From Argopecten irradians (Eukaryota > Mollusca > Bivalvia > Pectinida > Pectinidae), in NCBI RefSeq assembly GCF_041381155.1, contig NC_091134.1, positions 39,577,338 to 39,641,337 on the forward strand: a stretch of 64,000 bases of DNA, in the 5' to 3' direction. The stretch's first letter is position 1; every line of letters begins with the position of its first letter. The notes beneath the pieces are model-generated. The model worked only from the letters and a program-made list of their open reading frames with translations. It made no database searches and was not told where the DNA came from. This document shows positions 46,376 through 56,482 of the stretch, piece after piece. A program made the translations under genes and the position numbers.

Positions 46376-47310
46376 AGGGGTAGGAGGGGCGGGGCCCAAC
46401 AGGGGTAATAGAGGTAAATCCTATAAATCGCTACTTGTCCTAGAGTTCCGCATGGATTTTAACCAAATTTGGCCACAAACATCCTTGAGTGAAGGGGAAC
46501 AGAAGTTGTATAAATTTTGGCTCTGACCCCCCCCCCCCCCCAGGGGTAGGAGGGGCGGGGTCCAATAGGGGAAATAGAAGTAAATCCTATAAATCGCTAC
46601 TTGTCCTAGAGTTCTGCTTGGATTGTGACCAAATTTGGCCACAAACATCCTTGAGGACAGGGGAAGTGGACTTGTATAAATTCTGGCTCTGACCCCCCGG
46701 GGGCAGGAGGGGCGGGGCCCAAAAAGGGAAATAGAGGTAAATCCTATAAATCGCTACTTGTCCTAGAGTTCTGCATGGATTGTGACCAAATTTGGCCACA
46801 AACATCCTTGGGTGAAGGAGAACAGAACTTGTATAAATTTTGGCTCTGACCCCCCAGGGGTAGGAGGGGCGGGGCCCAATAGGGGTAATAGAGGTAAATC
46901 CTATAAATCGCTACTTATCCTAGAGTTCTGCATGGATTGTAACCAAATTTGGCCACAAACATCCTTGGGGGAAGGGGAAGTGGACTTGTATACATTTTTG
47001 CTCTGACCCCCGGGGCAGGATGGGCGGGGTCCAATAGGGGAAATAGAAGTAAATCCTATAAATCGCTACTTGTCCTAGAGTTCGGCATGGATTGTAACCA
47101 AATCTGGCCACAAATATCCTTATGGGAAGGGGAACAGAACTTATATAAATTTTGGCTCTGACCCCCTGGGGGCAGAAGGGTGGGGCCCAATAGGGGATTT
47201 AGAGGTAAATATTCAAATTCCTTCAGAAAAGAAACAATGAACCTGTATTCAGAACATTACTTGGCATTACAAACCAGGTGAGCGATACAGGCCCTCTGGG
47301 CCTCTTGTTT
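46172..47310. mobile_element. Tandem-core element (about 155-bp units) nested in the LINE
   Basis: Begins agctcaccggcccttc and ends ggtgagcgatacaggccctctgggcctcttgttt, so the termini are loosely inverse (agctcacc/ggtgagcg). The core holds six copies of a unit carrying aaatcgctacttgtcctaga, gttctgcatggattgtgacc and aaatttggccacaaacatcc. Unit starts at 46241, 46429, 46595, 46752, 46909 and 47064; spacing varies from 155 to 188 bp because each unit contains a C run of variable length (33 C at 46343-46375, shorter later). The layout resembles the tandem-core (pearl-like) elements described in bivalves; assignment is tentative. Open frames through it reflect unit repetition. Confidence 0.75.
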
Positions 47311-48077
47311 ATCATCCACAATAGACCACTGGAACAAACTGCCTTCTAATATTAGATCTAACCCAACTACTTCAGTATTAAAATCATTTCTTGATAGAAA
47401 CTTGACAAGAAACATACCTGTTTATTTTAACTTTGGAACTCGTAAGGGACAAATTTATCATACCCGTTTACGCATAGAATGCAGTTCCCTCAATGAACAC
47501 TTTTTTAACAAAATATCGTGCAGTCTCCAAGATGTGTTTGTGGTCTAATTGAAAACAATTCTCACTTCCTATTAGAATGTACTAGGTATGACGAAGTTCG
47601 AACATGATTTATACGTTCATTACCATATACTATTACTGTAGACCTTCTTCTCTTTGGGAACGAAACAACAGAAAATAAGGTAACCAGCTTAGCTGTTCAC
47701 GATTACACACTTAAATCCGGTAGATTTTCAACTATTGTTTAATCTAACTTTGTCTATATATGCTATTTTAACTAAAACCCTACATCCCCCCTCCCTTTCA
47801 CTATAATTCCCATTTCTACATCTCCATCATTAATTACTATTTTTTTTACTATTCCTACCCATATTTCCCTAGAAAACTCTTTTCAATTTATTAAATTTCA
47901 ATATTGCAAACTTTGCATAAGTAAACTTTCTATATGCTGTCTTATCAAGAATGTATTAGCAAATTGATATAAAGGTCATAGATTAACATAAGTGTCTTAG
48001 ACACTTGTTTCTTTGTTCCTTTATATCGCTTGTATATATTATATTGTTGTATGAAGAAATTAAATAAAGAAAGTTTA

Positions 48078-48452
48078 AAGATAAAGATATTAAAAAAAAA
48101 AAAATTGCATCCCGAAAAAGTCCCATGGCACTATTCCTATATGGAATGAAATGCTGACTTCGCATGCACCAAAAGCAAAATGAATTATTTCTTATTATTT
48201 TTGTGTTAATTTCTGCTCTGCCGGCGGTGGAGACGTGATGTTTACTTGGACATCCACGGGAAACTGAAAGTTAGATACAGATTATGTCAATTTGACCCAC
48301 CAAATCAGTGTTCATAGACCATTTTTAGATCAGAAATCTGTAAAGTAATATTTTACATCAGTATAGCATACTGTCTATAGAATTTGATTTTTTTATCTAT
48401 TTTTTATCTAAAATATAAACTAATCCTCGGATCCCTGTGAACTCACTTATAT
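48078..48452. other. LINE target duplication and short flank
   Basis: The 16 bp target duplication at 48078-48093 is followed by an A run (48092-48104) and unassigned AT-rich sequence. No gene. Confidence 0.5.
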
Positions 48453-48745
48453 CATCCTCGATACTCTAGGGGTCCCGATCACCTACGATCTCTACACCCT
48501 GGACTATCTCGTAGTAAAACTGAAGGCAGCTCAGGGAACAAATCTGAAGCAATTGCAGCATGCAGAAAATTTCTTTGAAGTCCGAGCGACGCCCAATTTC
48601 AAAGCCACATAGTGTACCGTTATACGGCTTTTTTGATGTACATCAAAGGACTAAATTACCTGTTCTATTGTCTCCAGTTTTACTATGAGATAGTCCAGGG
48701 GTGTAGAAATCATACGTGATTGGAACCCATGGATTATCGAGGATG
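48453..48745. mobile_element. Inverted-repeat element, 293 bp
   Basis: Left arm catcctcgatactctagggg, then tcacctacgatctctacacc and tggactatctcgtagtaaaac; right arm is the inverse, ending ggattatcgaggatg. Arms are about 75 bp with a core containing gagcgacgcccaatttcaaa. The right half recurs alone at 28180-28392. Confidence 0.75.
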
Positions 48746-48989
48746 GCCTTATACATTAAATACGATTTATTACGACATATAATGGATGCAGGCTTTTAGC
48801 CTCAATACATCCATATCAATATTACATGAATTCAATGATACAATGATTGCTACTTCTAGTGTAATAAATGTTCTTTGTATCCATATTTTTCTACTCGTTA
48901 TATGTAGAGTATACAGTATATATAATATTTACATGTAATTTAATGTTCATTTGAGTTAATAAGCATATATTAAAGTTAAAATGTTTGCT
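48746..48989. other. Unassigned AT-rich spacer
   Basis: Nothing recognisable; simple AT-rich sequence between the inverted-repeat element and the LINE relic. Confidence 0.4.
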
Positions 48990-49870
48990 GACAGTTTCTC
49001 CAATGATTATCTAAAATAATTTCAAATTTCTTGACATTTGTTGCATCTATAACATGCTGGGGTAAATTGTTCCAGGTATCTACAACTCTAAAACTGAAGA
49101 AATGTTTTCGAATATCCGTGTTACATCGTTTTTTTAATATTTTAAGGGGTGTCCTCTTGTCCTGCTGTTGGTATCCATTTTGAAAATAGACGATGTGACG
49201 CGCTCATCATAAATACTATTCAGGATTTTGAAAACATTTATCGGGTCCCCTCTTTTCCTTCGATGTTCTAGGGTAGGCAGATTTAGTCTTTGTAGACGCT
49301 CTGGGTATGGCAAGTCTTTAAAGCCTGGTATGAGCTTTGTAGCTCTTCGTTGGACGTTCTCTATAAGTTCTATGTCCGTTATCATATAAGGACTCCACAC
49401 ACTTGAGGCATATACCAGGTGGGGTCTCACGAGAGCCTAAACAGAAGTTTAAACATTTTTCCACCCGAGACCGGAAGGTAAGGGTTCTTCTTATCAGTCC
49501 TAAAATGCTGTTTGCTTTATTTACTCCCAATTGATGTGTGTTCTAAAATTTAAATCTTCGTCCACTGTTACTCCAATATCCATCCTTTTCCACTGTTATT
49601 CCAATATCCTTTTTTCAATTTAATATTATCAAGATCTAATTGCTCGCCTGTTGTTCCAGACATATCATATACTCTTTTTTCTTTGGATTTAATCGCAAGG
49701 ACTTTACATTTATTTGGATGAAATTTAAGTAACCACTTTTCAGACCACTTTTCAAGATTGATCAAGTCATTTTGCAAAATGTTTTTATCTCCTACTTCTG
49801 ATTTCTCTGTATAATTTTGTATCGTCTGCAAAAAGTGGCGACTGGGATTCTATATTATACATGTACATTA
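48990..49870 (-). pseudogene. Second LINE reverse-transcriptase relic
   Basis: On the minus strand, from about 49870: LFADDTKLY, then after a frameshift LQNDLINLEKWSEKWLLKFH and KCKVLAI, then GVNKANSILGLIRRTL, RPHLVYASSVWSPYM, ENVQRRATKLIPGFKD, LPTLEHRRKRGD, and near 49000-49130 the terminal KKRCNTDIRKHFFSFRVVDTWNNLP. These are the palm and thumb/C-terminal motifs of a Jockey/CR1-like LINE. At least two frameshifts and several stops disable it. Its wording differs from the 42024 relic, so it is another family or subfamily. Both ends are unclear. Confidence 0.85.
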
Positions 49871-50157
49871 TGTGATCCGTTTTTCTCCCCTGAAATAAAA
49901 AAAAGTACTTTTGAATGCAAAACGAAGATCCTTAGAAAACTGGTGTTGTAATGAATATATATGAGTAAAAGAAGATTGATTTTGACAATGGAAGCCGAGA
50001 CCAGAGTTTACTTATCTGATTTTTCTGCTTCATTCAAACGATAATACCAATACAATATGTATTGTCAATGATCTAACAATAATGTTGGACTCGCATTTTA
50101 AAGGTGTATACGGATATAGACCCACTACCTACAATGTAAACAACTTTTGATTTTTAA

Positions 50158-51157
50158 CCCTTTGAGTGCCACAGGAATCCTCTTAGAGAGTGCCAAGCCG
50201 TGTTTCGATCAAAATGTGATTTGAAAAAAATATGACGTAGAACAATTGAACAATAGAACCAGCGATGACGTCACGTCATTATCACGGCAAGCCTGGAATT
50301 CCTCTCGTCACAAAATGGATATTGTTGTGCACAACTGATAAAAGTACATGTTTGTGTACAGTTCCTAGCCAAGTGAATTTTTACCAAATTTGACATACTA
50401 ATGGGAAATTTTCTACTCTTTCAGCTCATGATATTTGCATAGTTTCTCGTCACTGATTCTTTTGAGAAAAAAACATATTTTCTAAACAAACAAAACATCT
50501 TCATCGCCATGTTTAGCATAACAAGGAAAGGAAGGTGTCAGCTTTGAGTTGTGCACAAAACTAATGATATCTTAAAAAAATAAACATTGGAGAACTAAGC
50601 AAATATAATGAGCTGAACATATAGATGAATTTGGAAAAAAATCCACTGATAAAGAGATAAGAAAAATTCAAAGATAAAATGAAAATAAAACAAATATATA
50701 GGAAAATTTAACAATGCGGAAAGACTTTTGACCCGAAACTGTTGATGTAGCGTTTAAGGTCATGTGCTAAAAATGTATATGTCTATTTTCAGATATTTTA
50801 ACAGAAGTTTTTAAATAGAATTATATGAATCGTTGAAATAAAAAACAATGTATCGTCTCAAATCACATTTTATTTCAAACAGAAAACCAAACAACATTTA
50901 TTCTTCGTGACGTCATCTGTACATGTATACATGTGTCTTACATGTAATGTACGGAAATGCCTTGAACGTACCGTATTCGCACATTTGTATCACTCTAAAA
51001 TGTATAAAAAAAACTAAGAATGATATAGGAAAAACAGACGGTCAGCCACCGAGATACATTGTATATCCATTCGGTAAATAAATGATAGCGGTGGATGGGG
51101 GAACGAGAGAATGGTACAGCGATACGGTATAAGCACAGGGGTTTGGCTCTATAGATA

Positions 51158-51229
<72 letters not shown>

Positions 51230-52724
51230 TCTTTATTTATATCATACAAGGTAATACTGTGTCACAGTATTACATATATATATTTAATAGAGAGAAACAT
51301 GTCTATAGAGCCTAACGCCTGTGGTATATATATAACCGCAACATAGCAAGCCAAGTACCCAAAACAGGGATAGTATCGTAATGGCTAGCGAGGTAGGTGT
51401 AATCGATAACTTCACTTTCATATATTTCTTTATTTTAAGATAAGGAATTCGAACAAATGATATAATTTTTTCTCGGTGTAGACTTTGTGCATTTTCAAAA
51501 TCTATTTTTTTCAGAAAGATGAATAAGGCGGACGAGTCCTATGCATGTATATGTGTAAGTTATTCACATTAATCAGAGACAAATCTGAACAGTATTGCCA
51601 GCCGCGCGAGTACACCAAAAAGCCCGCGAAAAAATATCCTACAATCGACTAAAGTTGATTTGTTAGTTACTTATTTTTGTTGATGTCGATATTTATTGAC
51701 GTACATTTGATGTGTCGGTAATTATTAACATTCAAGCGAACGAGAGCTATTTGTCTAAGCATACATTTGTATTTAACATAAGACATGTTTTGTGCCTGTG
51801 CTTATCTCAACAGATAAGAATGCAACTGACAATCAATGTTCTCGTATATTTATGATATTGATATATTGCGTTAATACCTGTGCATTTTATGTTGCTCTTA
51901 AGCATAAATCCCTTAAAATTAAATTATATAACGTAAATTTTATATACTTAATTATCGCCTTTTGCCCGTCGTTCTTCAGCCGTCCGTAAGCATTAATAAT
52001 TCTTTTTACCGCTACAGGTAATTCTCGGAAAGTATTTGAAGTGATTTCTTTTCATTTATATTTCCCGCTTCCTATGAACATGCATATTGTAACTTAGGAC
52101 AAATCAGAAAACAACATGGCTGACAGGCACCAATGCACATGCATGTGGAATTTTAAGTATTTTACTGCTACGAATAGACTTATGCTCAATTTCGGCTGAA
52201 ACGTCTTTTCAAATGGTCAATTTTGCAATATAGATCTACCTGATTTTATTTATTCATTGATTCTAAACAAGTTGCCAAACATCCAGAAAATTATCTACTC
52301 TTACAGATCGTACATCAGTAATTTTAATTAATATTGTTTTTTTTTTAGAAAACCGTGTCCTATGAGCAAGCATTTTCACGCTATTTGTTAAAAAAAGAAA
52401 GTTTCATGGAGTTTTAACGGTGCAAAAATAATGATATTTTGAAAATGAAACATCGAAAGACTCAGCAAATAGTATGAACTGAGAGGGCAGACAATTTCGT
52501 ATTATTATACTAAATTTGGTAAAAATCCGTCGATAAATAAAGCCATTGTTCTTAGGTGAAAAAAGTCGAAACATTGGAGCAAACAATCACGTCGCCATTT
52601 TCCCGTCGAGCCGATCTTCTGGAGCGCGAAAATGACGTTGCAGAATAGTTAGATGACGTCATCGCTATTGTTAAACTGTCGAATTTCAGAGAGCCTAAAA
52701 AAAGGCCCTTTGGCACTCAACGGT
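50158..52724. mobile_element. Decayed piggyBac-like element, non-coding
   Basis: The left end TTAA-ccctttgagtgcc (TTAA at 50154-50157) resembles the TTAA-ccctttaagcgct of the element at 30829. The right end ggcactcaacggta is its imperfect inverse without a preserved TTAA. Inside, near 50380-50430 and 52460-52530, the string tgcaaatatcatgagctga and its inverted relative agcaaatagtatgaactga support long subterminal inverted repeats. A third relative lies at about 50610. It includes the (CT)n tract at 51160-51232. No transposase sequence seen, so the call rests on termini only. Confidence 0.45.
51160..51232. repeat. (CT)n microsatellite, about 36 dinucleotides
   Basis: An essentially pure ct dinucleotide run with one interruption (ccct) near the 3' end. 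It produces a false Arg/Glu alternating reading frame on the minus strand. Confidence 0.98.
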
Positions 52725-53714
52725 AGTATCATAGAGCCTTATATATATATAGAAATAATTGAAATATATTGTAAACGAATGTTCATTTGAGATCAGCTGA
52801 CTCACGATCAGCTGTTGTATGTTTATGTTACTGAACTGTACCCCTGGTGTGTTAACATGGAATAAACGTGTAATAACGGTTGAATTGTATATCATTAGCA
52901 GTACATGGCAAATGGCAATGTTTTTATCTAACTGACCATGCTATCAGATGGTAAATTTAAGTGATAATAGATTGTATGTGAAATAGTTTGTTGGCAAGTA
53001 GTGTAACATTGGCAACGATAGCCGCCATATTGGATCGTGACTAAGCAGGCGGTCAGAATTTGAATTAGGTATTTTGTCTATGTAAGCTCCATGATCAATC
53101 TTATGATTTAATTCAGTGATCGTTAAGACAATAACAATACTATTAATCAAAATGTATGTGTTTAATACGTACTTGTGGCGTACAACGGCCGATTTCTAGA
53201 CATATTCGGTCCAAGCAGTTGTACTGCTTTCACGGTGAAACTGTTGACGCTGACGTTCCGGCTTGTTTTTGTGTACATTTTTAAATACGGCTCGGAAACG
53301 GAATCAGATACTTGTAACTATATTTTGTGTATTTACAGAACATTTTTCAGTCAATAAACAGTTGGTTTACGCTATGTATACCATTTTCTTTGTGCTTTCA
53401 TTTTTGGCACTATATTGTGACGTCGGCAATGTACGACTGTTATTGTTGTAAACAGTCTGGAGGGCCTCCACTTTGCCTCCACATTGCCTCCACTTTTTCC
53501 ATATAAAGAAATGTGGACGCCCGAGGGGTATATAAGGCGGAGCGATTACTGTGATTTTTAACGTCTCCTCCCGGCATCGGATACGTATTCTTGCGCCATT
53601 TTGGTTCTCATCATGACACATTAGTAGATAGGCCTACAGGAGTTATCTCCCTTATATAGGTTATAGGAAAGTTGACATAACTTATAATACAAATCGTCTA
53701 TTGTTAAATAGGGA
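52725..53714. other. Intergenic, nothing assigned
   Basis: No coding exon or repeat recognised. Two cgccat motifs (gccgccatattgg near 53020, gcgccattttgg near 53594) and a cggcattcg-poor, TATA-like ggtatataaggcgg at 53527-53540 stand out, but no transcript can be supported. Confidence 0.4.
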
Positions 53715-54378
53715 TTATCACAAGATATTTAGAGATGAATCTTGTAATAGAGGAATTGATAACTTTATCAATTCCCATAAATAATTTGTACTGAGGTACA
53801 AGAGTCTAGTGTACTCTTGTATCTCTATTACAAGATAGTTAATCTTGTAATAGTGAAATTGATTATTACTTGATCAATTTCTATAAATTATTCTTAAATT
53901 CTATAAATTGTACTTAGGATAATACAAGAGTCTAGTGTACTCTTGTATTTCTATTACAAGATATAGTTAATCTTGTAATAGTGAAATTGATTATTACTTG
54001 ATCAATTTCTATAAATTATTCTTAAATTCTATAATATTTGTATAGGATAATACAAGAGTCTAGTGTACTCTTGTATTTCTATTACAAGATATAGTTAATC
54101 TTGTAATAGTGAAATTGATTACTTGATCAATTTCTATAGACACTTTTGTTCATTACAAACACAGTGGTTTAAAAGCCGTGAGTATTTCTATTACAAGATA
54201 TTTGGAATTGTGAATCTTGTAATAGGGAAATTGATGCATTGCTCAATTTCCATAAATAATTGTAGATAATTACATGTGTTAATACAAGAGACTAGGGTTC
54301 TCTTGTATATCTATTACAAGATATTTGGGTTGAAATCTTGTCATAGAGAAATTGATGCATACTGATCAATTTCTATAA
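53715..54378. repeat. About 127-bp tandem array with three palindromes per unit
   Basis: Five to six units marked by the string agtctagtgtactcttgta at about 53803, 53929 and 54057 and a variant at 54289 (spacings about 126, 128 and a double step of 232). Each unit holds three separate inverted repeats: ttacaagat...atcttgtaa, gaaattgat...atcaatttc and atacaagag-tctagtgta-ctcttgtat. The outer units are more diverged. Confidence 0.85.
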
Positions 54379-55367
54379 ACTACTTACTAAATATACAGAG
54401 TTACTATTATCTTTATTCTGTTGTCGCGATTGTTGCTATTGCATCTTAGTTATCACTTTGTTGTTTCTTTATAAAAAGACAAGTCATATATCATAACAGG
54501 GAGCTTAAGTATCGACTTAGATAATTGTACATTTGTACTCGCTACCATTTATAACTTCTATATTCTGGCATAATCTCTAATTGTACGGTAATTAGAGTGA
54601 TAGAGAGTGTGATTACACATTGTGACTCTGTATCTGCAGAACCAGAATTAAATGTATGAACTTGTATGGAGGCGTTGAGTTATTCTTTCCAATAATTGGC
54701 TAATCAGATGATCTGTGATCACAACCCAGTATTTTAGAGTTGAGTGAGAAACCCTCAAGTAGAGACGAGGAAGCAGTTCGTTTCAATATTGTTCGGAAGA
54801 TTATATTTTGCGCTAGTTATAATTTTCTCATAATATCGTTTAGCGATGGAGATTTTTTATATTAAAGAAGAAAAAACATATTTGAAGAAAAAAAAAATAT
54901 TGGTCCTTCTGATGTTTTTGTTTTTAGGTAACCAGTTTCTCGAAAACACTAGTCCTAGCCAATTACACCTAGTTCACCAATCGGATCCCCTCGGAGAAAT
55001 TTCCGGTAATCTTCGGAAATATAACGTGATATATTTCCGAAGGTTCACGGAAATTACTCCGAGATGTCGCGATTGCTAGTTCACAACACTGAACAACCCC
55101 TCGGCTGTTTTCGGATTCCGGAAACGTCCGAAGATCATTGTGTGTTTACAATTTTTTTTATCGCGTCCGGTAAAATAATCGCTACTGAAACAAATCCATG
55201 ATATTAATATTAAAACGTTTTTTAAGATGTTATTTTAATTAAATATAAGACTAATACCAAAATCGTCCTAAGTTTCTTTGTCGTATGCAAATAGGTTCGA
55301 GAGTAAGACCGTGCCATCAAGCGTGTACACCCCAATTTCTCCTTCTTTCTTGTCGCTAATGTCTGTT
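54379..55367. other. Upstream region of hnRNP gene B with one hairpin
   Basis: No gene. A 74 bp hairpin at 54990-55063 (ctcggagaaatttccggtaa ... ttcacggaaattactccgag, with nested cttcggaaatata/tatatttccgaag) is listed separately. The stretch next to 55368 should contain the promoter of gene B, but no recognisable core element stands out. Confidence 0.45.
54990..55063. repeat. 74-bp hairpin
   Basis: Two nested inverted blocks: ctcggagaaatttccg against cggaaattactccgag, and cttcggaaatata against tatatttccgaag, with an acgtga centre. Related ttccgg/ccgaag strings follow to about 55135. Probably a foldback transposon fragment. Confidence 0.75.
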
Positions 55368-55434
55368 TAGGCGGGTGAGGTTCAGGAATTTGAACCTAAA
55401 AACGTTTTATTATTTTGGCATCCCTGTTAAAAAG
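55368..55434 (+). other. 5' noncoding exon of hnRNP gene B
   Basis: ttaggcgggtgaggttcagg, then aatttgaacct, ending gttaaaaag before donor gtatgt. Collinear with 28838-28901 upstream of gene A, including the ggttca-ggaatt-tgaacc inverted repeat and the donor position. It should join the acceptor at 56475, about 1 kb downstream. Confidence 0.65.
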
Positions 55435-55714
55435 GTATGTAAGCAATTTATTTATTTAAGAATGCTGATTGTGTGTTTTGATTGCATTAATTGAAACAGT
55501 AAACGGATGCACGTGCCAATAATGGAACCTAAAGCCACGCGCACCTGCTAAATCTATTTGTTATTGAAAGCTATTTATAAACCACGCTATATACATTATA
55601 TATCGTAATGAAATGCTATTTTTGCGACTTCAGTGATCCTATCATATGTAATTCCAGTCTTTTAAAGCGATTAATTATGATGTTTGACCTTTTAGTTTGT
55701 CTGGCGCCGGGACC

Positions 55715-55775
55715 GGCTAGACAAACATCCGCCATTTTTTGATAGGCCTAGTCTGAAAAAGAGTGGCGTCATCCA
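55715..55775 (+). promoter_or_regulatory. Intron-1 block of gene B shared with gene A
   Basis: gaccggctagacaaacatcc followed by gccatttt and then gtggcgtcatcc, matching motifs at 29205-29260 in gene A in the same order and at a similar distance from the 5' exon. Candidate internal promoter or enhancer element; inferred. Confidence 0.4.
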
Positions 55776-56482
55776 GAGGAATAATAGGTATCTTGGTCTA
55801 GATAGCAAACAAGAAAGTCAATGTAACTTTGTAACAATTTAACAAGAGATTTTTTGACTGAATTTGTCCTCGAACACCAATTTAAAGAGTGCAAAGCCGT
55901 CATTGAATGCCAGTGTTCTTGCAGTTTGCCATCGCCGATTTCATTAGCCTACTCCTGGTCATGACGCGCCATGTTTGATTGTCATTGGCCTTCCGAGAAT
56001 AGTGGGCGGGGCCGACATAGTTGTGTTATGAGGTGCATGTGGATCTCTGTTAGGCCTACATGCTGCTCATTTTATTGGGTAATTGAGTATATAAAAAGGG
56101 GTAATAATGGGTAATTTAAAACTAATTTTATTTCCCTCTTTCTCTCATTGGATTGATTCATGTCGACCTGTTTTCAATTTTGTTGTTGATAAAATGTCTT
56201 TTTCCCCACTTCTTTAAACAGTTTCGCCTAGTCCTACACGTTTATGAGGTCTTATTCCACGCTGAAAACATTCACATGATGCAATGTTTAAAGCATCTCG
56301 TGCTAACCTCTAATATTGTTGTTTCGCCATATCATTTTACATTAAAAATTCACTGCTTTGGCTGACCAGATTAAAGATCACCTGTGCATGATGTTACAGT
56401 AATAGTAAATTAATACCGAAACTATGACCCACAGATTGTCTGATATTTTGCTTACAAACAGTTTGACGTTTTCAGAAATCAG

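Larger units (their letters stand above)
42024..48077 (+). pseudogene. 5'-truncated LINE reverse-transcriptase relic, split by two later insertions
   Basis: Starts within the polymerase at GVPQGSILGPLLF, then FADDTSLYIV, HVWSNKWLVDFNP and the C-terminal motifs ARIVSGATKLTSI and GWTSLYDRRQN to 42710; continues at 46039-46171 (TPMYLSNLIPSTV) and from 47311 (STIDHWNKLP, RLRIECSSLN, HFLLECTRYD) to about 47740, with an AT-rich 3' tail. Stops and frameshifts are frequent. The 16 bp direct repeat aagataaagatattaa flanks the whole unit at 42008-42023 and 48078-48093, so this is a single truncated integration of about 1.6 kb into which the 42711-46038 and 46172-47310 elements inserted later. The motifs fit a Jockey/CR1-type LINE; the exact clade is not settled. 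Confidence 0.85.

Noticed and set aside
50995..51249. Arg/Glu-alternating minus-strand frame
   Set aside because: It is the translation of the (CT)n microsatellite.
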